DNA from: Spiribacter vilamensis
GTDB taxonomy: Bacteria > Pseudomonadota > Gammaproteobacteria > Nitrococcales > Nitrococcaceae
DNA: 64,000 nt
Reading direction: 5' to 3'
Assembly (NCBI RefSeq): GCF_004217415.1
Contig: NZ_SHLI01000001.1
Location: 868,001 to 932,000 of the forward strand
Part shown: positions 1 through 7,566 of the stretch, piece by piece
Layout of the letters: every line of letters begins with the position of its first letter
Numbering within the stretch: position 1 is the first letter of the stretch
The notes under the pieces: generated by a model
The model's database searches: none
Told to the model about the DNA's origin: nothing
The model's input: the letters and a program-made list of their open reading frames with translations, nothing else
Position numbers and translations under genes: made by a program

Positions 1-326
1 CGCCTGGCGACCTGTTCTTTGATAAGAACGATAACAAAATCTGCATAGACACGTCTTCATGCGGAGAAACAGCGGAACAGATTGATAACGAATTCGCGAC
101 AAAATTTACTGTTCCAATTCGATCTAACCAAAAGCTCGAACTGATCGTGCCAGTTAATGAAGATACGAATCAAAATGGCAATGGCAATGGCAATGGGAAC
201 GGGAACGGGAACGGGAACGGGAACGGGAATGGGAACGGGAATGGGAACGGGAATGGGAATGGGAACGGGAACAACAATAATTGCCCAGGTGAAAGCGGGA
301 CGACTGGGAATAAGAAAGGATGCTAG
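1..326 (+). CDS. 3' end of a secreted or pilin-like protein with an Asn-Gly repeat tail (5' truncated by the window)
   Basis: An open frame enters from the left edge (codons in phase with base 3) and stops at TAG 324-326. About 107 residues are visible. The first part is a polar domain with two cysteines close together (C-I-D-T-S-S-C), then an uninterrupted (Asn-Gly)16-Asn tract, then a short tail with two more cysteines ending in Gly-Cys. The position directly upstream of a minor pilin and a PilX/MshP-like gene suggests a pilus-associated or adhesin-like protein of the same cluster, but the N terminus that would show a prepilin leader lies outside the window. Base composition is AT-rich, like the next two genes. 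Reading frame is clear; function is inferred only from neighbours. Confidence 0.6.
   Translation, partial: PGDLFFDKNDNKICIDTSSCGETAEQIDNEFATKFTVPIRSNQKLELIVPVNEDTNQNGNGNGNGNGNGNGNGNGNGNGNGNGNGNGNGNNNNCPGESGTTGNKKGC
174..272 (+). repeat. In-frame hexanucleotide microsatellite encoding (Asn-Gly)n
   Basis: About 16.5 tandem copies of a 6-base unit, GGGAAC with GGGAAT and GGCAAT variants, coding for alternating Asn and Gly. The unit length is a multiple of three, so gain or loss of units would change tail length without shifting frame. The third-position variation (AAC/AAT, GGG/GGC) shows it is not a perfectly fresh expansion. Confidence 0.95.
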
Positions 327-364
327 AATTTCGTTTGTCGATCATCTCAGGTAGGAAAAACAGG

Positions 365-844
365 ATGGGTGTCGCGCGCTTCATACATAACGCTGAAGAC
401 GGCGTCACACTCATTGAGATGGTCGCCACTATCACTCTATTGGCAGTCATCGGCGGATTTATCGGGCAACCGTTGATTAATTTGATAGAGACGAAATTCG
501 TGATCGATGAACAAACCGATCAAGAGGCCGATATCGAGTATGCCTTATCGAGGGTCGCTAACGATATCCGATTCAGTTCAGGGATACCAACTTGCCCTAC
601 CAGTAATGCAATTGAGATTCCCGGCAGTGCAGGCCTTGTAGAGTATAAATATCGTGGAACGGACTTCGTGATTGTAAATAAAGAGTTCGAAGAAGGCGAG
701 GTATTGTTCAGTGTTATTGACAAGGACGAGCCATATAATTTTTATTGTGAACGCCTCTTAGAAACTCCGAGCACTAATCTTTACGAACTAATCCTGAAAC
801 TTGACGGTGAATCCCACTTAGTTAGAGCTACGCCGAGGCAATAA
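365..844 (+). CDS. Type IV prepilin-like minor pilin (MshO/PilW-like)
   Basis: 159 residues. The start chosen is ATG 365, which gives a 13-residue leader; an in-frame ATG at 320 would only lengthen the leader. The N terminus is a type III prepilin signal: Gly at the end of the leader, then Val-Thr-Leu-Ile-Glu with Glu at +5 and a hydrophobic helix of about 20 residues (V-A-T-I-T-L-L-A-V-I-G-G). The rest is a mixed alpha/beta globular part with two cysteines, as in MSHA/type IV minor pilins. It should be cleaved by the prepilin peptidase encoded at 2578-3390 and be incorporated at or near the pilus tip. It lies between the Asn-Gly repeat protein and a PilX/MshP-like gene, 3 bases apart from the latter. 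AT-rich compared with the rest of the window. Which minor pilin subtype it is cannot be fixed from sequence alone. Confidence 0.8.
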   Translation: MGVARFIHNAEDGVTLIEMVATITLLAVIGGFIGQPLINLIETKFVIDEQTDQEADIEYALSRVANDIRFSSGIPTCPTSNAIEIPGSAGLVEYKYRGTDFVIVNKEFEEGEVLFSVIDKDEPYNFYCERLLETPSTNLYELILKLDGESHLVRATPRQ

Positions 845-847
845 AAG

Positions 848-2581
848 ATGAATCGAAGTACAGATTACGAAATTGCCGGTCGTGCGAAACAAAGCGGCTC
901 CATCATGATTGTCGCGATAGTATCAATCTTAGGCGTCGGCGCTGTCGCCGCTGGTACAAACGCGTTACTGACTCAAAACGCTATTACCGTGAACGAAAAG
1001 ACAAGGGCGCTTCACGGGAATAGCGTAGGGGATTCGGTACGTCTGCTTAATGATGGCGGAGTAAATATAGATGCCAATGCCAACAATACGCGACCGAATG
1101 ACATTGAAAGGGTAATGTACCCAGGGGCTAATTTCAATACACATGCGCAATCGAATGCTGCAACCCCAGGCTTCGATTACGATGGCTACATAGAAATTAA
1201 CAACGCGCAGTATGGATACAGTATAGGAGAAAGCGGTCTTGATCCTATAAGGACAGAAAAACAACTTCGAGACCGAATGAAATCTTCCCCGGATAACTCT
1301 TGCTCAATCGACGAATTCGATAATGATGAGGGTGATATCGAAATCGATATACTGTGTGACGATGATGCTAAGGAACTTTCGTTTACGAAGGCACTCATCT
1401 TCGGAGATGAAGGCGCAGATGGGGCTGGAGAAGTCGACTTCGCAATAGACAATTCTGAAAACCTCGACTCTATAGTAATTAAAGATGGTCTCTTTTTTAA
1501 CGGAGAAGATTTCGATATCGAGCTGGATGATTTCAAAGGCGATCTTTCTATTAGCGGCCCTATTAACATCAAGAAAACCGATGGTGACGCGGAATGGCCT
1601 TTCGATATGGAGGGCATTGGCGACATTACAGTTGGCGGAGGAGTTCTCTTGGAAGGGGACGGTGCTGATATTATCGACAATGAAATAAAGTCTAGTATAA
1701 GCATGAATGGGCCGCTTATAATTACCGCGACCGATGGGGATGCTGTAGTTGAATTCGATATAAAAGAAGGTGGAAGCATCAGTGGTTTAAAGGGCGTGCT
1801 GATCGACGGAGAAACAGCGTTGTTTAAATTTAAAGGTATAAACGATCTATTAGAAATCGACGGTCCTGTTATTTTAGATGCAAGCAATGGAGAAGCAAAA
1901 GCGGAATTTGAGTTTGATGGATCCGGGTCACTTAAGATTCCGGAAAAGACGGATGTTTATTCACAAAATGTGGTTTTTATCAGAAGCACTGATGACAAGG
2001 CAGAGCTCCAATTCAAACATACAGCGGATAGCGACATATCAGACAGCGTGGTCATGGGCGCCCCTGTTCTGCTCGAGGGCAATAACGGAGACGCCAAAAT
2101 ACAAATCCAGGGGGAGGACAAAGAAAATTCCGTGTCTGTGAAATTTTTGGAAAAGGTTTTTCTGAAAGGAAACAAGGCAAAATTTGAGGTGAATGAGCTC
2201 GAGAAAGGTCAAACAATTTTTTCCAATGGCGCTTACTTCGACAGCATAAGCCACGATGAAGATGTCAAGTTTGAATTTGAGGAGCTGAATGAGTACGATT
2301 TGGTTTTTGACGGAGGCATATTTTCGGATGATTATATACGTTTCGAACTAAGTGATATCAGAAAGTCGTACTATAATATTGGGGGTGGTGGTTCGAAGCC
2401 GCTTCATAGAAACTATAGGGCCACTGAAAAGGATGTTAACCCATCCAGTTCATTGGACAATCCGCCAGAGATTTCAGATGAGACGCTCGAAAGCCTTGAA
2501 AAAGAGATAAAAGAAGAAATCCCTGATCGTCCTAACGGGTCGGTTAGCATCGGCCGTATCGCTATCCCGGAATTGGAATGA
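848..2581 (+). CDS. PilX/MshP-like membrane-anchored protein with a long acidic repeat (beta-solenoid-like) domain
   Basis: 577 residues. Residues about 15-40 (S-G-S-I-M-I-V-A-I-V-S-I-L-G-V-G-A) form a single N-terminal membrane helix preceded by a short basic/polar stretch, as in PilX/MshP proteins of type IV pilus operons. From about residue 170 to 500 the protein is built of roughly ten to twelve degenerate units of 22-30 residues with the pattern hydrophobic-x-hydrophobic-x-G-P-hydrophobic, then G-D-A, then alternating F/I residues. Such spacing is typical of stacked beta-strands (solenoid or beta-helix). Asp and Glu are very abundant, which suits a halophile or Ca binding. The end overlaps the prepilin peptidase gene by 4 bases (ATGA). 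Role in the pilus (adhesive minor component or assembly factor) is an inference; family assignment of the repeat region is unknown. Confidence 0.7.
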   Translation: MNRSTDYEIAGRAKQSGSIMIVAIVSILGVGAVAAGTNALLTQNAITVNEKTRALHGNSVGDSVRLLNDGGVNIDANANNTRPNDIERVMYPGANFNTHAQSNAATPGFDYDGYIEINNAQYGYSIGESGLDPIRTEKQLRDRMKSSPDNSCSIDEFDNDEGDIEIDILCDDDAKELSFTKALIFGDEGADGAGEVDFAIDNSENLDSIVIKDGLFFNGEDFDIELDDFKGDLSISGPINIKKTDGDAEWPFDMEGIGDITVGGGVLLEGDGADIIDNEIKSSISMNGPLIITATDGDAVVEFDIKEGGSISGLKGVLIDGETALFKFKGINDLLEIDGPVILDASNGEAKAEFEFDGSGSLKIPEKTDVYSQNVVFIRSTDDKAELQFKHTADSDISDSVVMGAPVLLEGNNGDAKIQIQGEDKENSVSVKFLEKVFLKGNKAKFEVNELEKGQTIFSNGAYFDSISHDEDVKFEFEELNEYDLVFDGGIFSDDYIRFELSDIRKSYYNIGGGGSKPLHRNYRATEKDVNPSSSLDNPPEISDETLESLEKEIKEEIPDRPNGSVSIGRIAIPELE

Positions 2582-3390
2582 CCTTTATCTTTCCCGTTTT
2601 CCTTGGGGCTCTTGTCGGCAGCTTCTTAAACGTAGTCATCTCCCGCATCCCCGCGCAGATCGACTACGCCGAGCGGCAGACTGACTCTGCATCCGGTGAT
2701 AATGCACCTCCCCCCGGCATCGCCTGGCCGGGCTCTCACTGCCCCCACTGCAAGCACCCGATCCGCATCCGTGACAACATCCCCATCATCAGCTGGCTGC
2801 TGCTCCGTGGACGCTGCCGCGATTGCGATGCCCCGATCTCGCCCCGCTATCCATTCACCGAAGCGCTAACGGCGATTGTCTTTGCCGCCGTTGTCGCCTG
2901 GTACGGCATCGAGCCAATCACCGCCGTGCTCCTGCTGCTCAGTGGATGGATGATCGCGATGGCTATCATCGACTTCGAGACGCATCTGCTGCCGGATGCC
3001 CTCACGCTGAGCGGCCTCTGGATCGGTTTGCTCGTGAGTGTCGGGACCGACTTCATTACCCCGACGATGTCGATCATCGGCGCCGCAGCCGGGTATTCAT
3101 CGCTATGGCTGATCAATGCCGGCTATCGGTTGCTGCGGGGCATCGAAGGACTGGGGTACGGCGACTTCAAGCTCTTCGCCCTGATCGGCGCCTGGGGCGG
3201 GCCGGAGGCGCTGCTCGCGACGATCCTGATCGCCCCCATTGCCGCGTTGCTGATCATCTTGGCGCAGGCGCCGTTAATGGGTATCGACGGCCAGCGGGAG
3301 ATCCCCTTTGGGCCCTATCTTGCCGTTGCCGGGTGGATTGCGATAACCGCCCCGCCCTCTCTCGCTGTCTATCTCCCGCCGTGGGGATAG
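2578..3390 (+). CDS. pilD: Prepilin peptidase / N-methyltransferase (PilD-type)
   Basis: 270 residues, full length for PilD. It is an inner-membrane aspartic protease that cleaves prepilin leaders after Gly and methylates the new N terminus. The N-terminal motif G-S-F-L-N-V-V-I-S-R is followed by a zinc-binding tetracysteine (about C55, C58, C80, C83) typical of the bifunctional enzymes. Catalytic aspartates sit in I-I-D-F-E-T (about D132) and G-Y-G-D-F-K (about D196). Several membrane segments are apparent. It overlaps the preceding gene by 4 bases, so it is probably cotranslated, yet its GC content is like the bulk chromosome while the three genes before it are AT-rich. No TadV/CpaA-type peptidase is seen in the Tad locus at 23997-35314, so this enzyme may also process those pilins. 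Confidence 0.95.
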   Translation: MTFIFPVFLGALVGSFLNVVISRIPAQIDYAERQTDSASGDNAPPPGIAWPGSHCPHCKHPIRIRDNIPIISWLLLRGRCRDCDAPISPRYPFTEALTAIVFAAVVAWYGIEPITAVLLLLSGWMIAMAIIDFETHLLPDALTLSGLWIGLLVSVGTDFITPTMSIIGAAAGYSSLWLINAGYRLLRGIEGLGYGDFKLFALIGAWGGPEALLATILIAPIAALLIILAQAPLMGIDGQREIPFGPYLAVAGWIAITAPPSLAVYLPPWG

Positions 3391-4692
3391 CTAGTCGGTG
3401 AGTTCGAGGCGGTTGCGACCGCTGTCTTTGGCCCTGTAGAGCGCATCGTCCACGCGCCGAAACCAGGGTCGGGTACCCTCACCATTGCGATATTCGCCAA
3501 CTCCCAGCGAGACCTCCACCTTCGGGAGATCCGTCCCCTCGGTGGCGGCGGCGATGCGTGTCCGCAGTCGCTCGGCAATCGCGCTGGCGGCATCGCGATC
3601 GGTTCCCGGCAGAATCACCGCAAACTCCTCGCCACCCCAGCGAACGAGGTAATCCTGCGAGCGCAGACAGCTCTGAGCGGCCTCCGTCACCGCTTTCAAT
3701 ACCTCGTCGCCCACGTTGTGGCCGTAGGTGTCATTGACCGCCTTGAAGTAATCCAGATCGAAGAGAATGAGTGAGGCGATCTCTCCGCTGCGGTCCGCGT
3801 TTGCAACGGCCCATGCCAACACATCATCGGCGAACTTGCGGTTATAGACACCGGTGAGCGGGTCATGCGTAGCCGCCTGCCAGAGTGCCTGCTCGAATGC
3901 GTGTTGGTTCGTGCGATCACGGATCACGATCAGGACGCCCAGATAGTCGCCGGACGGCGTTGTCAGGGCCGTCACCGCCAGCCGGATATTGACCGGCCGG
4001 CCGTTCACCTCGATCAACGCATAGCGCGTCGCGGTTCCGGGTTCGCCCTTCTCGATGACTTCATGGATCAGCGCACGAAGGTCAACGGATTCGGACGAAA
4101 CGCGATGATCCCGGGGCGCGGTAACGCGGGCGTCCGCCAGCGGCGCCAGCCATTCCGCCCAGTCATTGCCCTCCAGCACGGACTCGGAATCCAGACCCAG
4201 GATACGAATAGCCGCCTGATTCAATCGGGTCACGACGCCGGACGGATCGATCGCGATAATCGCCTCGTCGATACTCTCGAGGATATTCCGGTTGATGGTC
4301 TCGGTATGGACCTCGCGGGTGACCTCGTGCTGGACGGCGGCGTAGTAGCGCTCGCCGGTCACGTCATCACTGATCGGCGAGATGGCCCAGCGAACGATGT
4401 ACGGCTCACCGTTCTTGCGATAGTTGACCGTTGTACCGTCGAAGGAGTCGCCGCCCTGGAGATTGGTATCGAGCCGGTGGATGACGCTGCGATCGGTCGC
4501 CGGTCCCTGCAGGATGCGCGGTGTCTGGCCGATCAGTTCATCGAGGCCGTAGCCCGTCATGGCGCAGAATGCCGGGTTGGCATAAACAATGACGTAGCCG
4601 CCGGAGTGATGCTCCGTGTGTGTCACAAGCACTGCATCGTTGATCTGCTCGATCAGCTTTGCAATGACAGACTGCGCTATCTGGTCAGCCAT
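3391..4692 (-). CDS. Diguanylate cyclase with LOV-like PAS, second PAS and GGDEF domains
   Basis: 433 residues from ATG 4692, chosen over an ATG 33 bases upstream because an AAAGGA lies 6 bases before it. Domain order: a PAS of the LOV-like subclass (about 10-130; Y-A-N-P-A-F, P-R-I-L-Q-G-P, N-Y-R-K-N-G-E-P), a second PAS (about 135-255), then a GGDEF domain (about 270-430) with an intact active site G-G-E-E-F and an inhibitory R-S-Q-D site five residues before it. It should make c-di-GMP from two GTP and be feedback-inhibited. The LOV-type photoactive cysteine (N-C-R-F-L-Q in true LOV) is replaced by T-P-R-I-L-Q, so flavin-adduct photochemistry is not expected. No membrane segment. Its stop codon abuts the stop of pilD (convergent). 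A close paralogue is encoded at 50705-52009. Confidence 0.92.
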   Translation of the reverse strand: MADQIAQSVIAKLIEQINDAVLVTHTEHHSGGYVIVYANPAFCAMTGYGLDELIGQTPRILQGPATDRSVIHRLDTNLQGGDSFDGTTVNYRKNGEPYIVRWAISPISDDVTGERYYAAVQHEVTREVHTETINRNILESIDEAIIAIDPSGVVTRLNQAAIRILGLDSESVLEGNDWAEWLAPLADARVTAPRDHRVSSESVDLRALIHEVIEKGEPGTATRYALIEVNGRPVNIRLAVTALTTPSGDYLGVLIVIRDRTNQHAFEQALWQAATHDPLTGVYNRKFADDVLAWAVANADRSGEIASLILFDLDYFKAVNDTYGHNVGDEVLKAVTEAAQSCLRSQDYLVRWGGEEFAVILPGTDRDAASAIAERLRTRIAAATEGTDLPKVEVSLGVGEYRNGEGTRPWFRRVDDALYRAKDSGRNRLELTD

Positions 4693-4826
4693 AACATCCT
4701 TTGTTGAGGGCACCGCCCGTAACACTTAAATTCCGCGTGCGTCCCTTATATGGGATAAATTTGTCGACGGTTAGGGTACCCTTCCGGCCCTGACAAACCA
4801 ATCACTGGCGACCGGAGACCGCTTAC

Positions 4827-6701
4827 TTGTTGACGATACTGAGAATCTGCTGGCGACGTCTGCGCAGCCTGCGATGGATACAGATTGCTCTGCTCGAACT
4901 CGTCCTCGTGGTCGGGTTTGGCGTGACGTTCGCTTTCTATCTCGGCTACCAGCAGCAGGTGCGGAGTGAAACGGAACGGACCGAGACCACCATCGAGCGG
5001 GTTGCCCAGTTGCTGGGTGAGCGCAGCGCGGAGAGCGTCGTGTTTCGGAATCTGCCGGAAATCCGTCGGGAGATGCGGCTGCTCGAGACATTGCCGCGGG
5101 CCGGAGCGGTCCAGGTGCGCGATCGCGACGACAAGCTGCTGGTCAGCGCACAGCGCCGTGGGTACGCGCTGGAGTACGACAGCGCGGCAGAAGAATCAAC
5201 CTCCCCCGGAGAGTTGGGGTTCAGCGGGGCTTTTCCAGCGCTGTCGTACACGACGGCCATTACCCTTAACAGCCGCCGTGTCGGAACGCTCGAGCTGACG
5301 ACCGATGCCGAGTATATCCAGGACACCCTCGACCGGCGGTTCTGGCGTTTCATGCTGGAATCGTTCGTGCTCTGGTGCCTGCTCGGCATCATCGGCACTT
5401 ACCTGTTCGTTCAGAGCCGGTTCGAGAACCGGCTCCGCAAACAGATCCAGACCGATCCGATCACCGGTGAGCTGTCCCGGTTCGGCTTGCAGGAGCTGTA
5501 CGGCGACGGTGTCCGCTATCGGGGCGCCGCCCTGCTTCTGATCGATGTCTACAACATCAAGGCGATCAATAACAGTCACGGCATCAGCACCGGCGATCGG
5601 GTACTACAGGGGATCGCCCGCGTGCTGCGCTCGACACTCGGCCCCGGGGCGACGATCGCCCGTCTCGACGGTGATGACTTTGCCATCCTGTTACCGGCGC
5701 ACCGCTGGGCATTCGTTCGTCAACTCGGTGACACCATTGTGAGCGCCATTCAGGAAATGCGCATCGATGGCGCCGATGATGTCGGGAAGATCGAGATTTG
5801 CGGTGGCGGCACGCTACTCGCGCCCGATGACGCGCTCTCGGAGCGGCTCTCCGAGGCGGATCTGGCAATGCGGCACGCCAAGGAGCGGGACTGGAAATCG
5901 ATCGTCTGCGCGGATGCGGCCTTTATCGCCAATTCCCGGAGCAGCGGCGCCTTCGTTACCGACCGCGACATCCGACAGGGACTCAAGAACGGCGAGTTCA
6001 GCTACTACATCCAGCCGCTGGTGAATGCAGAAACAAACCGGTTCATCGGCTACGAGGCCCTTATTCGGTGGACCTGCGAGGATGAAGTCCGCTCGCCTGC
6101 CATTTTTCTCGACCGGTTACGGGAAATCCTCAAGGACGAGGACTTCTACGCCTATGTCATCGCGATGCGTCGCGCGCTGACCGAGCGGGTCGCTCGTAGC
6201 GGTGTCGGCCTGCTGTCCTACAACATCGGACTGGAGGATCTCCAGCGCATTGATGACCCCGCGCAGCTGCTGCACGACTTCGGCGCCGACAACGATCACG
6301 GCCTTCGCGTGATGATCGAGGTGACCGAACGCGGCCTGCCGCAGTATCTCGGCGACGATCTGACCGATCTCAAGACCACCTGGGCGAAGCTGACCGATAA
6401 CCGCACGCTCCTCGCACTGGATGACTTCGGCGCACTGGAGAGCAATCTCTACCGGCTGCGCGAGCTCGATATCGAGTACGTGAAAATCGACAAGGCACTG
6501 ATCACGGCCATCACCGAGGACGCAAAGTCGCGTGCCATCGTCGGCTCCATCGCGGATCTCTGCCGGGTACTGGATATCCAGGTGATCGCGGAAGGGATCG
6601 AGACAGCAACCCAGTCAGAGATGGTGAAAGAGCTCGGCATCGCCATCCAGCAGGGCTTTTACCTCGGCCGCCCACAGCCGCCGGAGATTTATCTGGGGTA
6701 A
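4827..6701 (+). CDS. Membrane-anchored GGDEF-EAL protein, probable c-di-GMP phosphodiesterase
   Basis: 624 residues starting at TTG 4827, with GGAG 9 bases upstream and no better ATG. Two membrane helices (about 16-40 and 171-193) bracket a periplasmic sensor region of some 130 residues. The GGDEF domain has a degenerate signature (D-G-D-D-F), so cyclase activity is unlikely. The EAL domain retains Y-E-A-L-I-R (about residue 408), the Asn of S-Y-N-I-G, E-V-T-E, L-D-D-F-G-A, V-K-I-D, A-E-G-I-E and Q-G-F-Y-L-G, which are the metal-binding and catalytic positions of active phosphodiesterases. It most likely hydrolyses c-di-GMP to pGpG in response to an unknown periplasmic signal. It is divergent from the diguanylate cyclase at 3391-4692 across a 134-bp gap, so the pair may set opposing activities. 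Confidence 0.9.
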   Translation: MLTILRICWRRLRSLRWIQIALLELVLVVGFGVTFAFYLGYQQQVRSETERTETTIERVAQLLGERSAESVVFRNLPEIRREMRLLETLPRAGAVQVRDRDDKLLVSAQRRGYALEYDSAAEESTSPGELGFSGAFPALSYTTAITLNSRRVGTLELTTDAEYIQDTLDRRFWRFMLESFVLWCLLGIIGTYLFVQSRFENRLRKQIQTDPITGELSRFGLQELYGDGVRYRGAALLLIDVYNIKAINNSHGISTGDRVLQGIARVLRSTLGPGATIARLDGDDFAILLPAHRWAFVRQLGDTIVSAIQEMRIDGADDVGKIEICGGGTLLAPDDALSERLSEADLAMRHAKERDWKSIVCADAAFIANSRSSGAFVTDRDIRQGLKNGEFSYYIQPLVNAETNRFIGYEALIRWTCEDEVRSPAIFLDRLREILKDEDFYAYVIAMRRALTERVARSGVGLLSYNIGLEDLQRIDDPAQLLHDFGADNDHGLRVMIEVTERGLPQYLGDDLTDLKTTWAKLTDNRTLLALDDFGALESNLYRLRELDIEYVKIDKALITAITEDAKSRAIVGSIADLCRVLDIQVIAEGIETATQSEMVKELGIAIQQGFYLGRPQPPEIYLG

Positions 6702-6743
6702 TGGATGCCAGCTATGGCCGCTAGGCTGGATTGATCCGTGGGG

Positions 6744-7286
6744 TCAGTACTGGTAGATACCACCAATGGAACCACCGGAGACGTCGTAGCTCGTGCCATC
6801 GAGATACTGGGCGTATTCGATAAATACCGAGAAACGGTCTGTCGGGGATACCCGGGCACCGATACCGTAGGACGTGTCACTCTCCCGCTCTTCCGCAATG
6901 CCTCCGGCATTTAGAAACTCGACTTCACCATGCGTGAATCCCGCGAGGCCGTAGAGAGAAAAACCCTCCGCAAGCGGAATACGCCCCACGCCATAGGCGC
7001 CGTACAATGAATTCAGGTCTACATCGCCGGTTGTTCCGTAGCCACGGGTGTCCTCATCGGTAATCCCCGTTCCTATCCGGAACTCGAAGCCAAGATAGTC
7101 CGTGAGGTTGTTACCGAAATGGGCGATAGCGATGGTGGGGGTTGCGCCGGAGGTTCCATCGACATCGACGTCCATAGCTCCGACGCTGAACCCCATATAC
7201 CCCTCCCCGATCTTTTCCTGCGCCAGCGCGGGCGAGACAGAACCAGCGAGCGCCATCACCAGGGGGAGCGTTTTATTGATATGCAT
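6744..7286 (-). CDS. Outer membrane beta-barrel protein (OmpA-like/opacity-type small porin)
   Basis: 180 residues from ATG 7286; this start is preferred to the ATG 9 bases upstream because GGAG would touch that one but lies 9 bases before this one. An N-terminal signal peptide ends at A-L-A-Q. The mature part shows alternating hydrophobic/polar strands separated by short turns, many aromatic and Gly residues, a shadow of the F-S-V-G-A-M-D-V pattern found in small eight-stranded barrels, and ends in I-Y-Q-Y, an aromatic C terminus recognised by the Bam machinery. Function is unknown beyond an outer membrane barrel. It stands alone, divergent from hemY. Confidence 0.75.
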   Translation of the reverse strand: MHINKTLPLVMALAGSVSPALAQEKIGEGYMGFSVGAMDVDVDGTSGATPTIAIAHFGNNLTDYLGFEFRIGTGITDEDTRGYGTTGDVDLNSLYGAYGVGRIPLAEGFSLYGLAGFTHGEVEFLNAGGIAEERESDTSYGIGARVSPTDRFSVFIEYAQYLDGTSYDVSGGSIGGIYQY

Positions 7287-7414
7287 TGGATGCATCTCCG
7301 TTGCGTGTCGGTATGTTCACAATGGAGGATAGCGTTTCCGTTACGGTGGCGGCACCCTCCAGGTGAGAGGCGCTTCGTCGTCCACCAAGTGTTCTACCGT
7401 GGCCGCCCGGCGTC

Positions 7415-7502
7415 TCCGTTGTTAGCTTTCCCCGACCCTTTGCACACGGCCAGTACACACTTTTTGATGTGTATGAGGAGTGTGCAAGCGGTCAGCAATA
7501 GG
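7415..7502 (+). repeat. Dispersed hairpin repeat, copy 1
   Basis: About 88 bases that match 10733-10822 in the same orientation (43 of the first 46 bases identical by eye). The core is a two-stage hairpin at 7442-7485: GCACAC/GTGTGC outer stem, a 6+6 internal loop, TACACA/TGTGTA inner stem, 8-base loop. In the two copies both stems are conserved while the terminal loop differs, which points to selection on structure. It lies in the 280-bp gap between the divergent barrel-protein and hemY genes. The rest of that gap shows nothing I can name. Confidence 0.8.
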
Positions 7503-7566
7503 CGAATTTCCATAGCCGCTTTTTTCCCAGTGGCGGGATAGAATATCGAAAAATAGGTGGTCTCCA

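Noticed and set aside
157-354. Met-Gly and Thr-Gly repeat frames over the hexanucleotide repeat
   Set aside because: Alternate-frame readings of the microsatellite; only the Asn-Gly frame continues with normal protein on the left.
1186-1887. 233-residue minus-strand Ser-rich frame opposite the repeat protein
   Set aside because: Its Ser/Pro/Ile-rich composition is the mirror of the Asp/Gly-rich sense strand, with no start site.
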